DNA from: a virus
Direction: 5' to 3' (one strand)
Virus record (IMG/VR): IMGVR_UViG_3300020420_000012
Span: 1-64,000 of that record
DNA length: 64,000 bases
Shown here: one piece after another, positions 44,710-52,712 of the stretch
Layout of the letters: each line of letters opens with the position of its first letter
Numbering within the stretch: the stretch's first letter is position 1
The notes under the pieces: generated by a model
Databases searched by the model: none
The model's input: the letters and a program-made list of their open reading frames with translations, nothing else
What the model was told of the DNA's origin: nothing
Made by a program: the position numbers and the translations under genes

Positions 44710-45294
44710 TTAGTCTCCTATTTTTGCGTTCACGTCTCTATGTTTATTCCAAGCTACAAACCCACCGAGTCTTAATGCCCAGTAAGCAAGATAGTTTAAG
44801 AAATAAAAACCATTTACTTCAATATTAATGTCTCTAAATGTTTTATCCATCCATTTTTGAGTCTTAATACCTATTGTCTTTTTGTTTTTTAACAACAATG
44901 TTTCATACTTATATCCATAATCATGTATGAGACCGCCAATTAATAATACACCAACTGGTGATAAAAATTGACCTAAAAATTTTGGCACACTAGCACCATC
45001 AAATTTAAATCCTTTTGGTATTATAAAATTATTACCATTCATTGAATAATTAAAGTCTTTTACTACTTCCCAATGTCTTGAACTAAACGACCATAATAAT
45101 AATGCACCCCAAAAACCTTTTCCTTTAGTTGCAATAGGAATAGGTTTCATGTGTGGAAATTCTTTATATTTAAAATTTACTCTATTATCTATTTTCTTAT
45201 CAAATAGATTGATTATGAATCCAATAATTACTAGTATAATAAAAACTGTCATTGGCCAAAATTGAGTGGCTAGACCTAAAATTAAATCTGTCAT
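44710..45294 (-). CDS. DUF1353 family protein with N-terminal membrane helix
   Basis: This 194-residue protein has an N-terminal transmembrane helix (about 10-30) and a DUF1353-like domain: HWEVVKDFNYSMNGNNFIIPKGFKFDGASVPKFL then LIGGLIHDYGYKYE. DUF1353 proteins are frequent in phages and are of unknown function; the conserved Asp/His pair hints at a metal site. A GGAG site precedes the ATG. It is next to small membrane and spanin-like genes, so a lysis or envelope role is conceivable. Confidence 0.7.
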   Translation of the reverse strand: MTDLILGLATQFWPMTVFIILVIIGFIINLFDKKIDNRVNFKYKEFPHMKPIPIATKGKGFWGALLLWSFSSRHWEVVKDFNYSMNGNNFIIPKGFKFDGASVPKFLGQFLSPVGVLLIGGLIHDYGYKYETLLLKNKKTIGIKTQKWMDKTFRDINIEVNGFYFLNYLAYWALRLGGFVAWNKHRDVNAKIGD

Positions 45295-45530
45295 TTTTTA
45301 CTCCTCATTTGTTCTTGCATCTCTAACGCTGATTCGTTATCAATGCATGCAATTTCTACTAACTTCATATTAGGAAATTTAAGTTTAATGCCAGCTTTTA
45401 CATATTGATTATAAGTTTTAAGATATTCGACACATTCTTCTTTTGTGTTAAAAATAAAATTTTGATTTATTTTAAAACTAATTAAATCTGTATTTGGATA
45501 TGTTAAAGCTGCTATTAAAAACCAAATCAT
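45291..45530 (-). CDS. Small secreted/membrane-anchored hypothetical protein
   Basis: This 79-residue protein begins with a hydrophobic segment (MIWFLIAALTYP) that could be a signal, followed by EECVEYLKTYNQY and two cysteines (about 33 and 63) that could form a disulfide in the periplasm. It overlaps both neighbours by about 4 nt and has AAAGGA upstream. Confidence 0.55.
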   Translation of the reverse strand: MIWFLIAALTYPNTDLISFKINQNFIFNTKEECVEYLKTYNQYVKAGIKLKFPNMKLVEIACIDNESALEMQEQMRSKK

Positions 45531-45679
45531 TGCTTTTCCTTTTTAATTAACCATTTTATACCATTATTATTATGTGTTACGACTTCTTCTATAACTTCAA
45601 GTTTGTTTTCAATTTTATTAACTTTTATCTCATCCCATAACATGTTGGCAATTAATGATGCCACAATTGATTCAAACAT
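45527..45679 (-). CDS. 50-residue hypothetical protein
   Basis: A complete frame encodes MFESIVASLIANMLWDEIKV, KIENKLEVIEEVV and IKWLIKKEKQ. It starts by TAATG overlap with the lipoprotein stop and ends in ATGA overlap with the next gene, so it fits the tightly coupled operon exactly. An amphipathic N-terminal helix is the only visible feature. Confidence 0.6.
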   Translation of the reverse strand: MFESIVASLIANMLWDEIKVNKIENKLEVIEEVVTHNNNGIKWLIKKEKQ

Positions 45680-46038
45680 TATTTATTCTCTTTTGGTTTT
45701 ACTGCTTGTTCATAGTAAAATATAACTTCTTTTTGTTGTTCTATATATCTCTTTATTTCTTCAAAGTTAAGTGCTAAATTTTTAAAAGATGCTGGATCTA
45801 ATCCATATATTACAAACTCACCCATACCGGCTTTTACCTTTTTAATAACTTCAGGTAGGTTTTTTTCAGTTATTACAATAATTTTTGCTTCTAACATTTT
45901 AACTGCTTTTGGCCTTTGAGCAATTGCAATGGTTGGTGTTATTACTTTCTCAACAGTAACAATTTCTTTTTCTGGTTTCCAACTACAACTACTTAGTAGC
46001 AGTGTTGATACCATTAAACATGTTAACAACTTCTTCAT
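45679..46038 (-). CDS. Lipoprotein, probable outer-membrane spanin (Rz1-like)
   Basis: This 119-residue protein has a lipoprotein signal peptide (MKKLLTCLMVSTLLLSSC, lipobox LSSC, lipidation at Cys18). The mature part contains VEKVITPTIAIAQRPKAVKM and a helical C-terminus. It overlaps the upstream membrane/coiled-coil gene by 50 nt in another frame, the hallmark of Rz/Rz1 pairs. It is longer and less proline-rich than classical Rz1, so the call is tentative. Confidence 0.55.
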   Translation of the reverse strand: MKKLLTCLMVSTLLLSSCSWKPEKEIVTVEKVITPTIAIAQRPKAVKMLEAKIIVITEKNLPEVIKKVKAGMGEFVIYGLDPASFKNLALNFEEIKRYIEQQKEVIFYYEQAVKPKENK

Positions 46039-46363
46039 TTATTTTCTTTTCTGATGCTATTGGATCTGCAATACTATTTTTTATTATATCAGTTTTTGCA
46101 AGTATATTTGCAATCTTTTTATTATTTTCTTCAGCAATAGTTAACTTGTTATTTAAGTCTTTAGTTAACTTAATTTGATTTTCCATATTTTCTTTGAGAG
46201 CTTTAATTGTCGAATCTTTTGCTTTGACTGCAACTTCAAGTTTTGCATTATTATCTCTTAATACAGACATTCGTTGCATAGTATCATTATATATGTAATA
46301 TGCACCATATCCTATACCGCCTAAAATAATTAGAATAAAAATTAAAATATAGAGCCTAGCCAT
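45989..46363 (-). CDS. Inner-membrane coiled-coil protein, probable i-spanin (Rz-like)
   Basis: This 124-residue protein has an N-terminal transmembrane helix (about 4-27, LYILIFILIILGGIGYGAYYIY) and a periplasmic coiled coil (about 30-105). This is the architecture of i-spanins, which with an outer-membrane lipoprotein fuse the membranes at lysis. Its 3' end overlaps the lipoprotein gene start. No endolysin or holin gene is recognised next to it. Confidence 0.55.
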   Translation of the reverse strand: MARLYILIFILIILGGIGYGAYYIYNDTMQRMSVLRDNNAKLEVAVKAKDSTIKALKENMENQIKLTKDLNNKLTIAEENNKKIANILAKTDIIKNSIADPIASEKKINEEVVNMFNGINTATK

Positions 46364-47159
46364 AATTATCTTCTATGTATTTTCTAAATCTTTTTAGTAA
46401 TACTGGAAACTTATCTTTCTTTCTACGTTTATCATGCATAGTAGTAGTTTTTAATCTTGGCCCCATTGCTGTCGTGGCAGGATTTGGTATTGATGCTGTG
46501 TTTGTTGATGGCACATCTTCACTTCTTTGTGCTGATTTTAATGCATCTGCGGTAGGCGCACCTTTTTCACCTTTCTTACGCATACGTTCACCACGTTTAC
46601 GTTTCATATGAATATTGTGCCATAGTCCTTTTGATTTTTCTTCTAATGATTCTTTTTGCATAGCTTTTGTTTTCTTCTTCATTTTGTTTATAAAAGCTCT
46701 ATATACTGCAGCTGGACCAGGTTTGCCCATAACTCTCGCTCTTTGTTCCATTGCAATTGCTGCTTGTATCTGGTGAGCATGTTTTTTACCAGAATTTTTA
46801 ATTTTAGATACTGATGCTTTTGCATCATCTACTGTTGCAAACTTCAAACCGTGAATCGTACCTTTTGGATTCTCATCTGTATATAAGTCACTGTGTTTAT
46901 CTGAATTAGCTGGCTGTCCTTTTTTTCTTGGTATTCTTTTTGTAGCTTCAAACATATCTGTACTTGGACTCTTACCAGATTGTTTAACTACTTTTAAATC
47001 ATCTCCTACCAGTGGTGAATATTTTTCTGCAGCTTTCTTTGCACGTGCTTCTGAACTGTGCATACTAAAGGTATACCTTGACTTTGGAGCGTTAGGGTTA
47101 ACTACGACATGAGTGTAAGCTTTGATCTTACTGCCTTTTTGTCTACCTGCATATCTCAC
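46356..47159 (-). CDS. Basic multi-domain hypothetical protein (DUF5872/DUF3008-like)
   Basis: This 267-residue, Lys-rich protein contains QAAIAMEQRARVMGKPGPAAVYRAF and GLWHNIHMKRKRGERMRKKGEKGAPT. The latter resembles a small domain I know as DUF5872; the former resembles DUF3008-type sequence. Such fragments recur in marine phage structural and internal proteins without a known role. It overlaps both neighbours by 4-8 nt. Confidence 0.6.
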   Translation of the reverse strand: MRYAGRQKGSKIKAYTHVVVNPNAPKSRYTFSMHSSEARAKKAAEKYSPLVGDDLKVVKQSGKSPSTDMFEATKRIPRKKGQPANSDKHSDLYTDENPKGTIHGLKFATVDDAKASVSKIKNSGKKHAHQIQAAIAMEQRARVMGKPGPAAVYRAFINKMKKKTKAMQKESLEEKSKGLWHNIHMKRKRGERMRKKGEKGAPTADALKSAQRSEDVPSTNTASIPNPATTAMGPRLKTTTMHDKRRKKDKFPVLLKRFRKYIEDNYG

Positions 47160-47743
47160 TTAACTAACTCGCTTGCTGTTACAAATATTTTCTTGTCAGT
47201 ATTAATGTGTGTTATTTCGTATATGTCAACGCCAAACAAGTCACCTACTGGAAAGCAGTGATCTTCAACAAGTACTTGGTCTTTAGCCCAAACCATTTCA
47301 TCACAACTTATATTTAAAAGTTTTGGATTTATTACTTTATATCTACCGGGTGTTAGTTGTTTGTTATTTAATAAAAACCATTCATTTTTTTCATTTAAAA
47401 AATCTAATACTTCGATATTACATTTTTCGCAAATATCTTTTATTCCTTTTTCGCTAATTCCAAATTTTTCTTTGATAAGATAGAGCGCTGACGCAAAAGA
47501 TCCGAGTTTGCTTCCACCTCCTGGAACTTTTGCAATGAGCCTTTTAATGTTAGCGGCAAGACGAACAAAAGGAGTATAAGCAGACTTCTTTTCATCGGTG
47601 TCAATTTTCACGTTCCTATTTCTCTTTCCGTTTTCATCGATAATACCTTCTTTATAGGCATCCCAATCTTTCCAATCCATAACCATCATTCTTATGAACC
47701 GAAATGCATAAGTTAAATCTACTGCTCTTTTAACTAATCCCAT
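47156..47743 (-). CDS. Conserved T4-like phage hypothetical protein
   Basis: This 195-residue protein has FRFIRMMVMDWKDWDAYKEGIIDENGKR and SAYTPFVRLAANIKRLIAKVPGGGSKLGSFASALYLIKEK, a pattern conserved in marine T4-like phages. The C-terminal half is beta-rich. A virion or head-associated role is likely but unproven. AAGGAA precedes the ATG and it overlaps the upstream gene by 14 nt. Confidence 0.6.
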   Translation of the reverse strand: MGLVKRAVDLTYAFRFIRMMVMDWKDWDAYKEGIIDENGKRNRNVKIDTDEKKSAYTPFVRLAANIKRLIAKVPGGGSKLGSFASALYLIKEKFGISEKGIKDICEKCNIEVLDFLNEKNEWFLLNNKQLTPGRYKVINPKLLNISCDEMVWAKDQVLVEDHCFPVGDLFGVDIYEITHINTDKKIFVTASELVK

Positions 47744-48104
47744 TTAATTTCCTTAACTTATTTACGACTGTTGGATCCATTGTAATTCCAGTATATTGAT
47801 CATTTTTAATATATCTTAAAAACACTAAAAAAGGTTTTACAACTGGCCAATGTTTATCCTCAAGTTTGAGATCAAGTATATTTAAAGCAGCCTTTATACC
47901 AAACATATTAAAAACTACAATAAAATGATTAAGTAATAACCTGTCTGCCAAATCATCAGTTTCAAGGTATCTATTCAAGAGTCTTTTAATATATTTAAAT
48001 CTTTTTAAATCTTCATAAAACTCTTCGATATCAGAGTAAGTCGGATTTTTATAATTTTGAGCCGCGTAAAGAAGTAAATTTTTCTCATTAAGTTTTCTTA
48101 ACAT
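47730..48104 (-). CDS. Helical hypothetical protein
   Basis: This 124-residue, mostly helical protein has DIEEFYEDLKRFKYIKRLLNRYLETDDLADRLLLNHFIVVFNMFGI and a C-terminal ITMDPTVVNKLRKL. I recall homologues of unknown function in marine T4-like phages. No ribosome site is present, but an AATATATA box lies exactly 5 nt before the ATG, as in other leaderless candidates here. Confidence 0.6.
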   Translation of the reverse strand: MLRKLNEKNLLLYAAQNYKNPTYSDIEEFYEDLKRFKYIKRLLNRYLETDDLADRLLLNHFIVVFNMFGIKAALNILDLKLEDKHWPVVKPFLVFLRYIKNDQYTGITMDPTVVNKLRKLNGIS

Positions 48105-48109
48105 AAAAT

Positions 48110-48117
48110 TATATATT
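48110..48117 (-). promoter_or_regulatory. Late-like box AATATATA, 5 nt before ATG
   Basis: The minus strand reads AATATATA followed by 5 nt and the ATG at 48104. It matches six of eight late-consensus bases and is nearly the same as the boxes before 63016 and 63672. Confidence 0.4.
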
Positions 48118-48122
48118 AAGAA

Positions 48123-48452
48123 TTAAATTACTTCTTTCAACTCCTCAATCAAATCAGCCTTATTTTTTCTTCTATCAAGTTCAATACCGTGTTCTCTGCC
48201 AAGAGCTTCAAGTTCAATCTTTGTCATACCTTCAAGATCATCATCATCCATTAGTTCAGCTTCAGCTTCCTCTGCAGTTGTCGGTGACTCTTTTAGTACC
48301 TTAACTTCTGCCTTGGTTTCAACGTTTAAGTACTCATCAATCTGTGTTTGTGATATTGGTCTTGATACTAACAATTCATTAGTTCTTGGATCTCTCCAAC
48401 CTTGAGGTGTAGGTATCGCATCTTTTTTAAAATTTGGTGGTGTTATTGCCAT
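48123..48452 (-). CDS. Acidic protein with C-terminal SAP/Rho-N-like domain
   Basis: This 109-residue protein has an N-terminus with TPQGWRDPRTNELLVSRPIS and an acidic linker (EAELMDDDDLEG). The C-terminus (MTKIELEALGREHGIELDRR, KNKADLIEELKEV) is a SAP- or Rho-N-like helix-extended-helix motif that often binds nucleic acid. It may be a virion protein that contacts DNA. An AAAGGA site precedes the ATG. Confidence 0.62.
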   Translation of the reverse strand: MAITPPNFKKDAIPTPQGWRDPRTNELLVSRPISQTQIDEYLNVETKAEVKVLKESPTTAEEAEAELMDDDDLEGMTKIELEALGREHGIELDRRKNKADLIEELKEVI

Positions 48453-48454
48453 AA

Positions 48455-49633
48455 TTATTTTCCTTTTGTTACTTGTTCTATTGCATCAAGTAAAGTATTA
48501 GAAACTTTATTTCCTGATATTCCATAGTCTTCTTTTTTCATTGATGGCTTTTTTGGAAACATCTTCATAGATGGTTTATCAATTGCCTTGAATCTACCAG
48601 CGTCTTTAGTATTATCATGAGCTTCGGTACTTTGCTTGTGAGCTGCATCTGCTGCAGACTTATATTGTTTTGAATCACCGCCGTGTTTTTTATGTGCATC
48701 GTGTGCAACCTTATGCAATCTTTCAGCCTCATCATGAGCATTTGCGGCATAGTCATGTGCAGAACTATCGCTATTACCTGCCTCAGTTGAGTGTCTTTCA
48801 CCATGATGTCCATGAGCGGCTGCCATTGATTTATGATAAGCCTGATCTTCATTGACTGTTGATTCTGCAGTTTGCATCTTTGCTGATGGATCTTTTACTG
48901 GTGTTGCGCTAGGCTTTACTGTAAGATCACCTTTATTTTGATCGCCTTTTCTTAACTTCTTACCAGGTGCACTTTTCTTGATAGCGTCTGCAGTATCTTT
49001 TGCAGCTTTCATTCCATCTGCTTCAACACTCTTTGGTGTATTAAGCATATCCATTGCGCCCTTTGATGACATTGACTTCATATGCATCGGCTCTGGTTCT
49101 GTGGCACCTTTATAGTGTGCAGCTCTATCGCCTTCAAACAGTGACATTAATTTTTCTCTAAAAGTCATTGTACTCTCTTTCTTTACTGATTCTTTTTTAG
49201 CCATGTCGTGATAATGGTCTTTATGTTTGTTATCAGTTCTGCTATACTGAGGTAACTTATCATAATCATGACCGTCTTTCTTAGCAAGTTCTTTTGCTTT
49301 TTGCAAATGAAAATAACTCTTATCACCTGCTGTTTTTCCTACTGATTCTTTTTTCTCTTTTTTCTTAACTCTTTCACCTGTCGAATAATGATAATCATCA
49401 GCTTCTTTCTGATCTGCGATCTTATTTGCTAAATCTTTCTTCATAGTAACCGGATGGGTCTTCCCACCAAAGTTAAAAGATTTCTTTCCTTTTTTAGCTG
49501 CATCTGCTGCTGCACCATGAAAAGCAGTTCTTTCGTTTGCTGGAATATCTTCAGGTATATGATACTTAAATGATTCGCTTAGGCCCTGTTTATTTGGCCC
49601 GTGATCACTAAATGGATTTTCTGTTAAAAACAT
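48455..49633 (-). CDS. Lys/His-rich low-complexity structural-type protein
   Basis: I choose the ATG at 49633 because AGGAG lies 6 nt upstream; a longer frame to 49654 lacks one. The ~392-residue protein is rich in Lys, His, Ala and Ser. One segment (AHDYAANAHDEAERLHKVAHDAHKKHGG) looks like an extended alpha-helical repeat. It is probably an internal head or scaffold-like protein, inferred only from composition and its place in the late block. Confidence 0.55.
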   Translation of the reverse strand: MFLTENPFSDHGPNKQGLSESFKYHIPEDIPANERTAFHGAAADAAKKGKKSFNFGGKTHPVTMKKDLANKIADQKEADDYHYSTGERVKKKEKKESVGKTAGDKSYFHLQKAKELAKKDGHDYDKLPQYSRTDNKHKDHYHDMAKKESVKKESTMTFREKLMSLFEGDRAAHYKGATEPEPMHMKSMSSKGAMDMLNTPKSVEADGMKAAKDTADAIKKSAPGKKLRKGDQNKGDLTVKPSATPVKDPSAKMQTAESTVNEDQAYHKSMAAAHGHHGERHSTEAGNSDSSAHDYAANAHDEAERLHKVAHDAHKKHGGDSKQYKSAADAAHKQSTEAHDNTKDAGRFKAIDKPSMKMFPKKPSMKKEDYGISGNKVSNTLLDAIEQVTKGK

Positions 49634-49644
49634 TTTTTTTCTCC

Positions 49645-49974
49645 TTACATCCACATATGGGCCACGTAGGCACCTACCGCTGCAACCACTGCAGCGTATA
49701 CAATCTTATTTATAATACTTACGGTTCTTGAATTATCATCGACAGCTTTCTGTATCTCGTCTAATTTTACTGAAAGCTTGTTCATACGTTCTCTCATATT
49801 CTCATGATCGTCTTGTAATGCTATGATTTTCTCCTCTGCTCGAGCCAAAGAGATCATAGCGTCTGCAAGTTTATCAATCTTAGTTTCGATTCTATCTAAT
49901 CGTGATTCAGTTGTCTCATTTTGAGCCATCTTACTGTAATCCTTTAATATTTGTTCTATGAGGTCTTTGTCCAT
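49645..49974 (-). CDS. Coiled-coil protein with C-terminal membrane anchor
   Basis: This 109-residue protein has a long coiled coil (about 20-85) and a C-terminal transmembrane helix (IVYAAVVAAVGAYVAHMW). The start at 49974 is supported by an AATAAATA box 5 nt upstream (leaderless type). An alternative ATG 15 codons later has AAAGGA. A tail-anchored lysis or envelope function is possible. Confidence 0.55.
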   Translation of the reverse strand: MDKDLIEQILKDYSKMAQNETTESRLDRIETKIDKLADAMISLARAEEKIIALQDDHENMRERMNKLSVKLDEIQKAVDDNSRTVSIINKIVYAAVVAAVGAYVAHMWM

Positions 49975-49979
49975 AAATA

Positions 49980-49987
49980 TATTTATT
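49980..49987 (-). promoter_or_regulatory. Late-like box AATAAATA, 5 nt before ATG
   Basis: The minus strand reads AATAAATA, then exactly 5 nt and the ATG at 49974. It matches seven of eight late consensus bases and no ribosome site is present. Confidence 0.55.
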
Positions 49988-50049
49988 GCTCGTCAAAAAA
50001 TTGACACCTACAATAATTTGTCTATAATTAACTGTCAGATTCTTGACAC

Positions 50050-50193
50050 TCATCTACTTTTTCCTTGTCCTCTATACTTTTTAAAACTTCTTCTTTTATG
50101 TTTATTCATAGTTGAAGTTATTGGTTTTCGTCCAATTGTTGTACCATGTTTTTTTGGTTCATGAACTGTTACTGAACGAAACAACTTTGCCAT
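50050..50193 (-). CDS. 47-residue basic protein
   Basis: A complete frame encodes MAKLFRSVTVHEPKKHGTTI, GRKPITSTMNKHKRRSFKKY and RGQGKSR. I recall near-identical short basic proteins in marine T4-like phages. Its start overlaps the previous stop as TAATG, confirming operon membership. A nucleic acid-binding or assembly role is possible from its charge. Confidence 0.7.
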   Translation of the reverse strand: MAKLFRSVTVHEPKKHGTTIGRKPITSTMNKHKRRSFKKYRGQGKSR

Positions 50194-50357
50194 TACTCAG
50201 CTTTCCATATTGTCCATATACCATAAGCGATCGCTATACCTGCTGCAATTTTAGCTAATGGCGATAGAAATAAAATCATAAGACCAAGAGCAATACACAC
50301 TGCTCCGTCCATAGATGTTCTTTCTTTAATTCTATTGTTAATCCATTTTTTAATCAT
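50193..50357 (-). CDS. Small membrane protein
   Basis: I place the start at 50357 (TAATG overlap with the upstream stop), giving 54 residues: a basic N-terminus (MIKKWINNRIKER) and one or two hydrophobic helices (GAVCIALGLMILFLSPLAKI, AGIAIAYGIWTIW). A holin-like role is conceivable, given the small size and positively charged N-terminus, but is not shown. Confidence 0.6.
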   Translation of the reverse strand: MIKKWINNRIKERTSMDGAVCIALGLMILFLSPLAKIAAGIAIAYGIWTIWKAE

Positions 50358-50662
50358 TAGCAATTCCATCTCCTTCTTGCTTGTCTTAATCTGCTGTTTG
50401 GATCTTTTGCTGCTTTTGGAAACTTTTTCATTTGTCCTGCACTTCTTGCACAATAACTTTTTCTTCTATTAGCAGCTTTTGAACCTTTTTTTAACTTAGA
50501 TGGTTCTGTAGTTACAGCAGTTTTTAAATTTCCACCTGTCTTTCTATTTACAGCATCGACACCTTTCTGTGTCATACCTGCGCCTTTATCAGTTGCACGA
50601 AAATGACCTTTAGAGTCTTTACCTTTTTCTTCAATAAAAGTTTTAAATCTAACCAAACTCAT
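50357..50662 (-). CDS. Basic protein with DUF6321-like domain
   Basis: This 101-residue protein contains GGNLKTAVTTEPSKLKKGSKAANRRKSYCARSAGQM and a C-terminal RRRWNC, the pattern I associate with DUF6321 in phages. It starts inside the 3' end of the upstream gene (14-nt overlap). The function is unknown; conserved terminal Cys and Trp are notable. Confidence 0.65.
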   Translation of the reverse strand: MSLVRFKTFIEEKGKDSKGHFRATDKGAGMTQKGVDAVNRKTGGNLKTAVTTEPSKLKKGSKAANRRKSYCARSAGQMKKFPKAAKDPNSRLRQARRRWNC

Positions 50663-51692
50663 GTCCAGCTATCCTTTTCATTTGTGCGTTGAACTCACCT
50701 TGGCCCGGCTTCTTCTTATAAAGTTTCTTTGTAAGGCTACTGTCTTTTTTACCTTTTATTCTGTACTTAAATCCTTTTGCTTTATGTTCTGGATCTGTAG
50801 TTTTTACCAATCTTCTTTTATATTGTGCTTCATAAGATTCTGGACCTTTTGGCGCATCAGTACCTTCGTTTTGACCGGGTGTTTGTTTCTTCATTAGTTT
50901 TACAGATTCAGGTGTACCGTAATCATATTTGTATTCGGCAACTTCTCTACCTTGTGCTTTTTGTCTAAATGCTTTTCTTTTTTTTGCAGTAGTAGTTCTT
51001 TCAACATCTTGTATTAGAGAAGGCTGTTTAACGATCTTTCTTAATTTTTGTAACAATGAACCAGGTGTTTTATCATCCATATACATATCAGGTAATCCTG
51101 CAATAGAAACTTTATAGCTTCCTTCATTTTTCATATTAAGAGCTCTTTTAATAAGTTCCTTTTTAGTATCGTCACGCTTAGCCACTGTAGTAAGTATATT
51201 TGCTTTTCTTTCAATCTCTTTTGCACGCTTACCAGTAGTTCTAAACATATCAGGCATAGCTTTTCTATTTGGTCCTACAAGTGCTCTTTGCAATTTTGCT
51301 TTTGTCTTTAACTTCATTGATAACTCGTTAACGTCATCCATCACTGGTCTTTTAAAGCCATGTTTTGATAACACGTCATCTTTATTATGTTTATCAAATG
51401 CTGATTGAGCCTTCTTAATGTTTTTCTTTTGTATTACTTTTTTTCTAAGCTTTGCAAAAGTTGGTTTATCTCTATCTAACTCAGGTTTACTACCGTCTCT
51501 ATTATTTTGACCAAAAAGTTTTAAAGTACTACCTGCAAACTTTGCTTCTTGTGGTCCACGCTTGGCGTCAAGGTATGCAGCAACAGCCATTTGTTGACGT
51601 TTCTTTTTACTCTTACCTTTAAACTGCGGTGCCTTTGACTTTTTAAAGTCTTTAATGTAGGAACCTATTCCATCTTTTGGATCTAATGGCAT
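50649..51692 (-). CDS. Basic multi-segment structural-type protein
   Basis: This 347-residue, Lys/Arg-rich protein begins with IGSYIKDFKKSKAPQFKGKSKKKRQQMAVAAYLDAKRG, a short module shared by internal or head proteins of marine phages. A more ordered segment (SYKVSIAGLPDMYMDDKTPGSLLQKLRKIV) lies near residue 200. No enzyme motif is seen. It may be an internal virion protein that binds DNA. Confidence 0.55.
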   Translation of the reverse strand: MPLDPKDGIGSYIKDFKKSKAPQFKGKSKKKRQQMAVAAYLDAKRGPQEAKFAGSTLKLFGQNNRDGSKPELDRDKPTFAKLRKKVIQKKNIKKAQSAFDKHNKDDVLSKHGFKRPVMDDVNELSMKLKTKAKLQRALVGPNRKAMPDMFRTTGKRAKEIERKANILTTVAKRDDTKKELIKRALNMKNEGSYKVSIAGLPDMYMDDKTPGSLLQKLRKIVKQPSLIQDVERTTTAKKRKAFRQKAQGREVAEYKYDYGTPESVKLMKKQTPGQNEGTDAPKGPESYEAQYKRRLVKTTDPEHKAKGFKYRIKGKKDSSLTKKLYKKKPGQGEFNAQMKRIAGHEFG

Positions 51693-51693
51693 A

Positions 51694-51915
51694 TTACTTT
51701 GCTTTCATTGCTGTTTGCATGGCTTTGATGAGATTATTCATATCCTTTGAAAGAACTTGAATATATCTACCTCTTTCACCATAATTGATTTGATAACCTA
51801 TACCACCTTTAAGGCGTGTTTTTGTGATTTGTATTCCAAACTTATCATAAACGTCTTCGCCTTCTTCAATCTTTTCAGGCTGTAATACTTCAAAAATAGC
51901 TTTTCTTAAACTCAT
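51694..51915 (-). CDS. Small hypothetical protein
   Basis: This 73-residue protein has a beta-hairpin core (FGIQITKTRLKGGIGYQINYGERGRYIQVL) flanked by helices. Function is unknown. It overlaps the upstream DUF5824-like gene by 4 nt and is 1 nt from the downstream gene, so it is part of the same operon. Confidence 0.6.
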   Translation of the reverse strand: MSLRKAIFEVLQPEKIEEGEDVYDKFGIQITKTRLKGGIGYQINYGERGRYIQVLSKDMNNLIKAMQTAMKAK

Positions 51916-52712
51916 TTCATACTCCCTACTTTTTTACGAGTACCAAACGCTTTAGTATCGCCTTTATCCATCATACCTTTCATACCGGCTGCTGGATCAG
52001 ACTTACCGTGATAGCCTTGTGCATACCCTGGTTTTAGTTTTTTAATCTTTCCGCCTTTAGCTTTGAAAGCATCAATTGCTTTTTGATGTGCTGCTTTCTC
52101 TGCATCAGACATAGCTTCTTTTTTTGAAAGTCTGTTTGTAGCTCTATCAATGCCACGTACTCTCATCGATGCTTTTCTCTCAGGACCTTTTTGATAATCT
52201 TGGTCAGGATGCGTACCACCAAGTTTGCTAATAGCATCTTGTCTTTCATCATCTCTACCTTTTTGAAATACATCTCTTGCAGCTTTACTTATGTAATTCT
52301 TTGCTAGCTTTTTTGAGATCTCATTTACACTATTCATTAAATCATTTGTTACAGCTTCATTATTTTTTTTCTTCTTACCTCTTTCGGCCATAGATGCATG
52401 CGCTGCTTTTTGCTGAGCGTAAGATACGTAACCTTCTTTCTTATCTTTCTTCTTCTTACCTTTGCCGCTAAGATCAGAATCAGCACCGTAGTAAGTACCT
52501 TTACCTTTTGTGATATAAGAATTGACTCGAGCCATTCCCCATTGTTGTGGTGTAGTGCCTGGTCTATGACCAGTTCTCCAAGCCGCCATTCCTCTATTAT
52601 ACACCTTCTTTAATGTACCGAGAGATATACCCGACTTAGCTGCTTTTTTCTTTAAGCCTTCGTTTTCAAGTAACTCATCGAAGGATTCTGAATAAGATGA
52701 AAATTTAAGCAT
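51912..52712 (-). CDS. DUF5824-like basic protein
   Basis: This 266-residue protein has an N-terminal domain with KKAAKSGISLGTLKKVYNRGMAAWRTGHRPGTTPQQWGMARVNSYITKGKG that matches the pattern I know as DUF5824. The rest is basic and low in complexity, with KAFGTRKKVGS at the end. A CAGGAG site precedes the ATG. A virion location is likely by context. Confidence 0.65.
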   Translation of the reverse strand: MLKFSSYSESFDELLENEGLKKKAAKSGISLGTLKKVYNRGMAAWRTGHRPGTTPQQWGMARVNSYITKGKGTYYGADSDLSGKGKKKKDKKEGYVSYAQQKAAHASMAERGKKKKNNEAVTNDLMNSVNEISKKLAKNYISKAARDVFQKGRDDERQDAISKLGGTHPDQDYQKGPERKASMRVRGIDRATNRLSKKEAMSDAEKAAHQKAIDAFKAKGGKIKKLKPGYAQGYHGKSDPAAGMKGMMDKGDTKAFGTRKKVGSMK

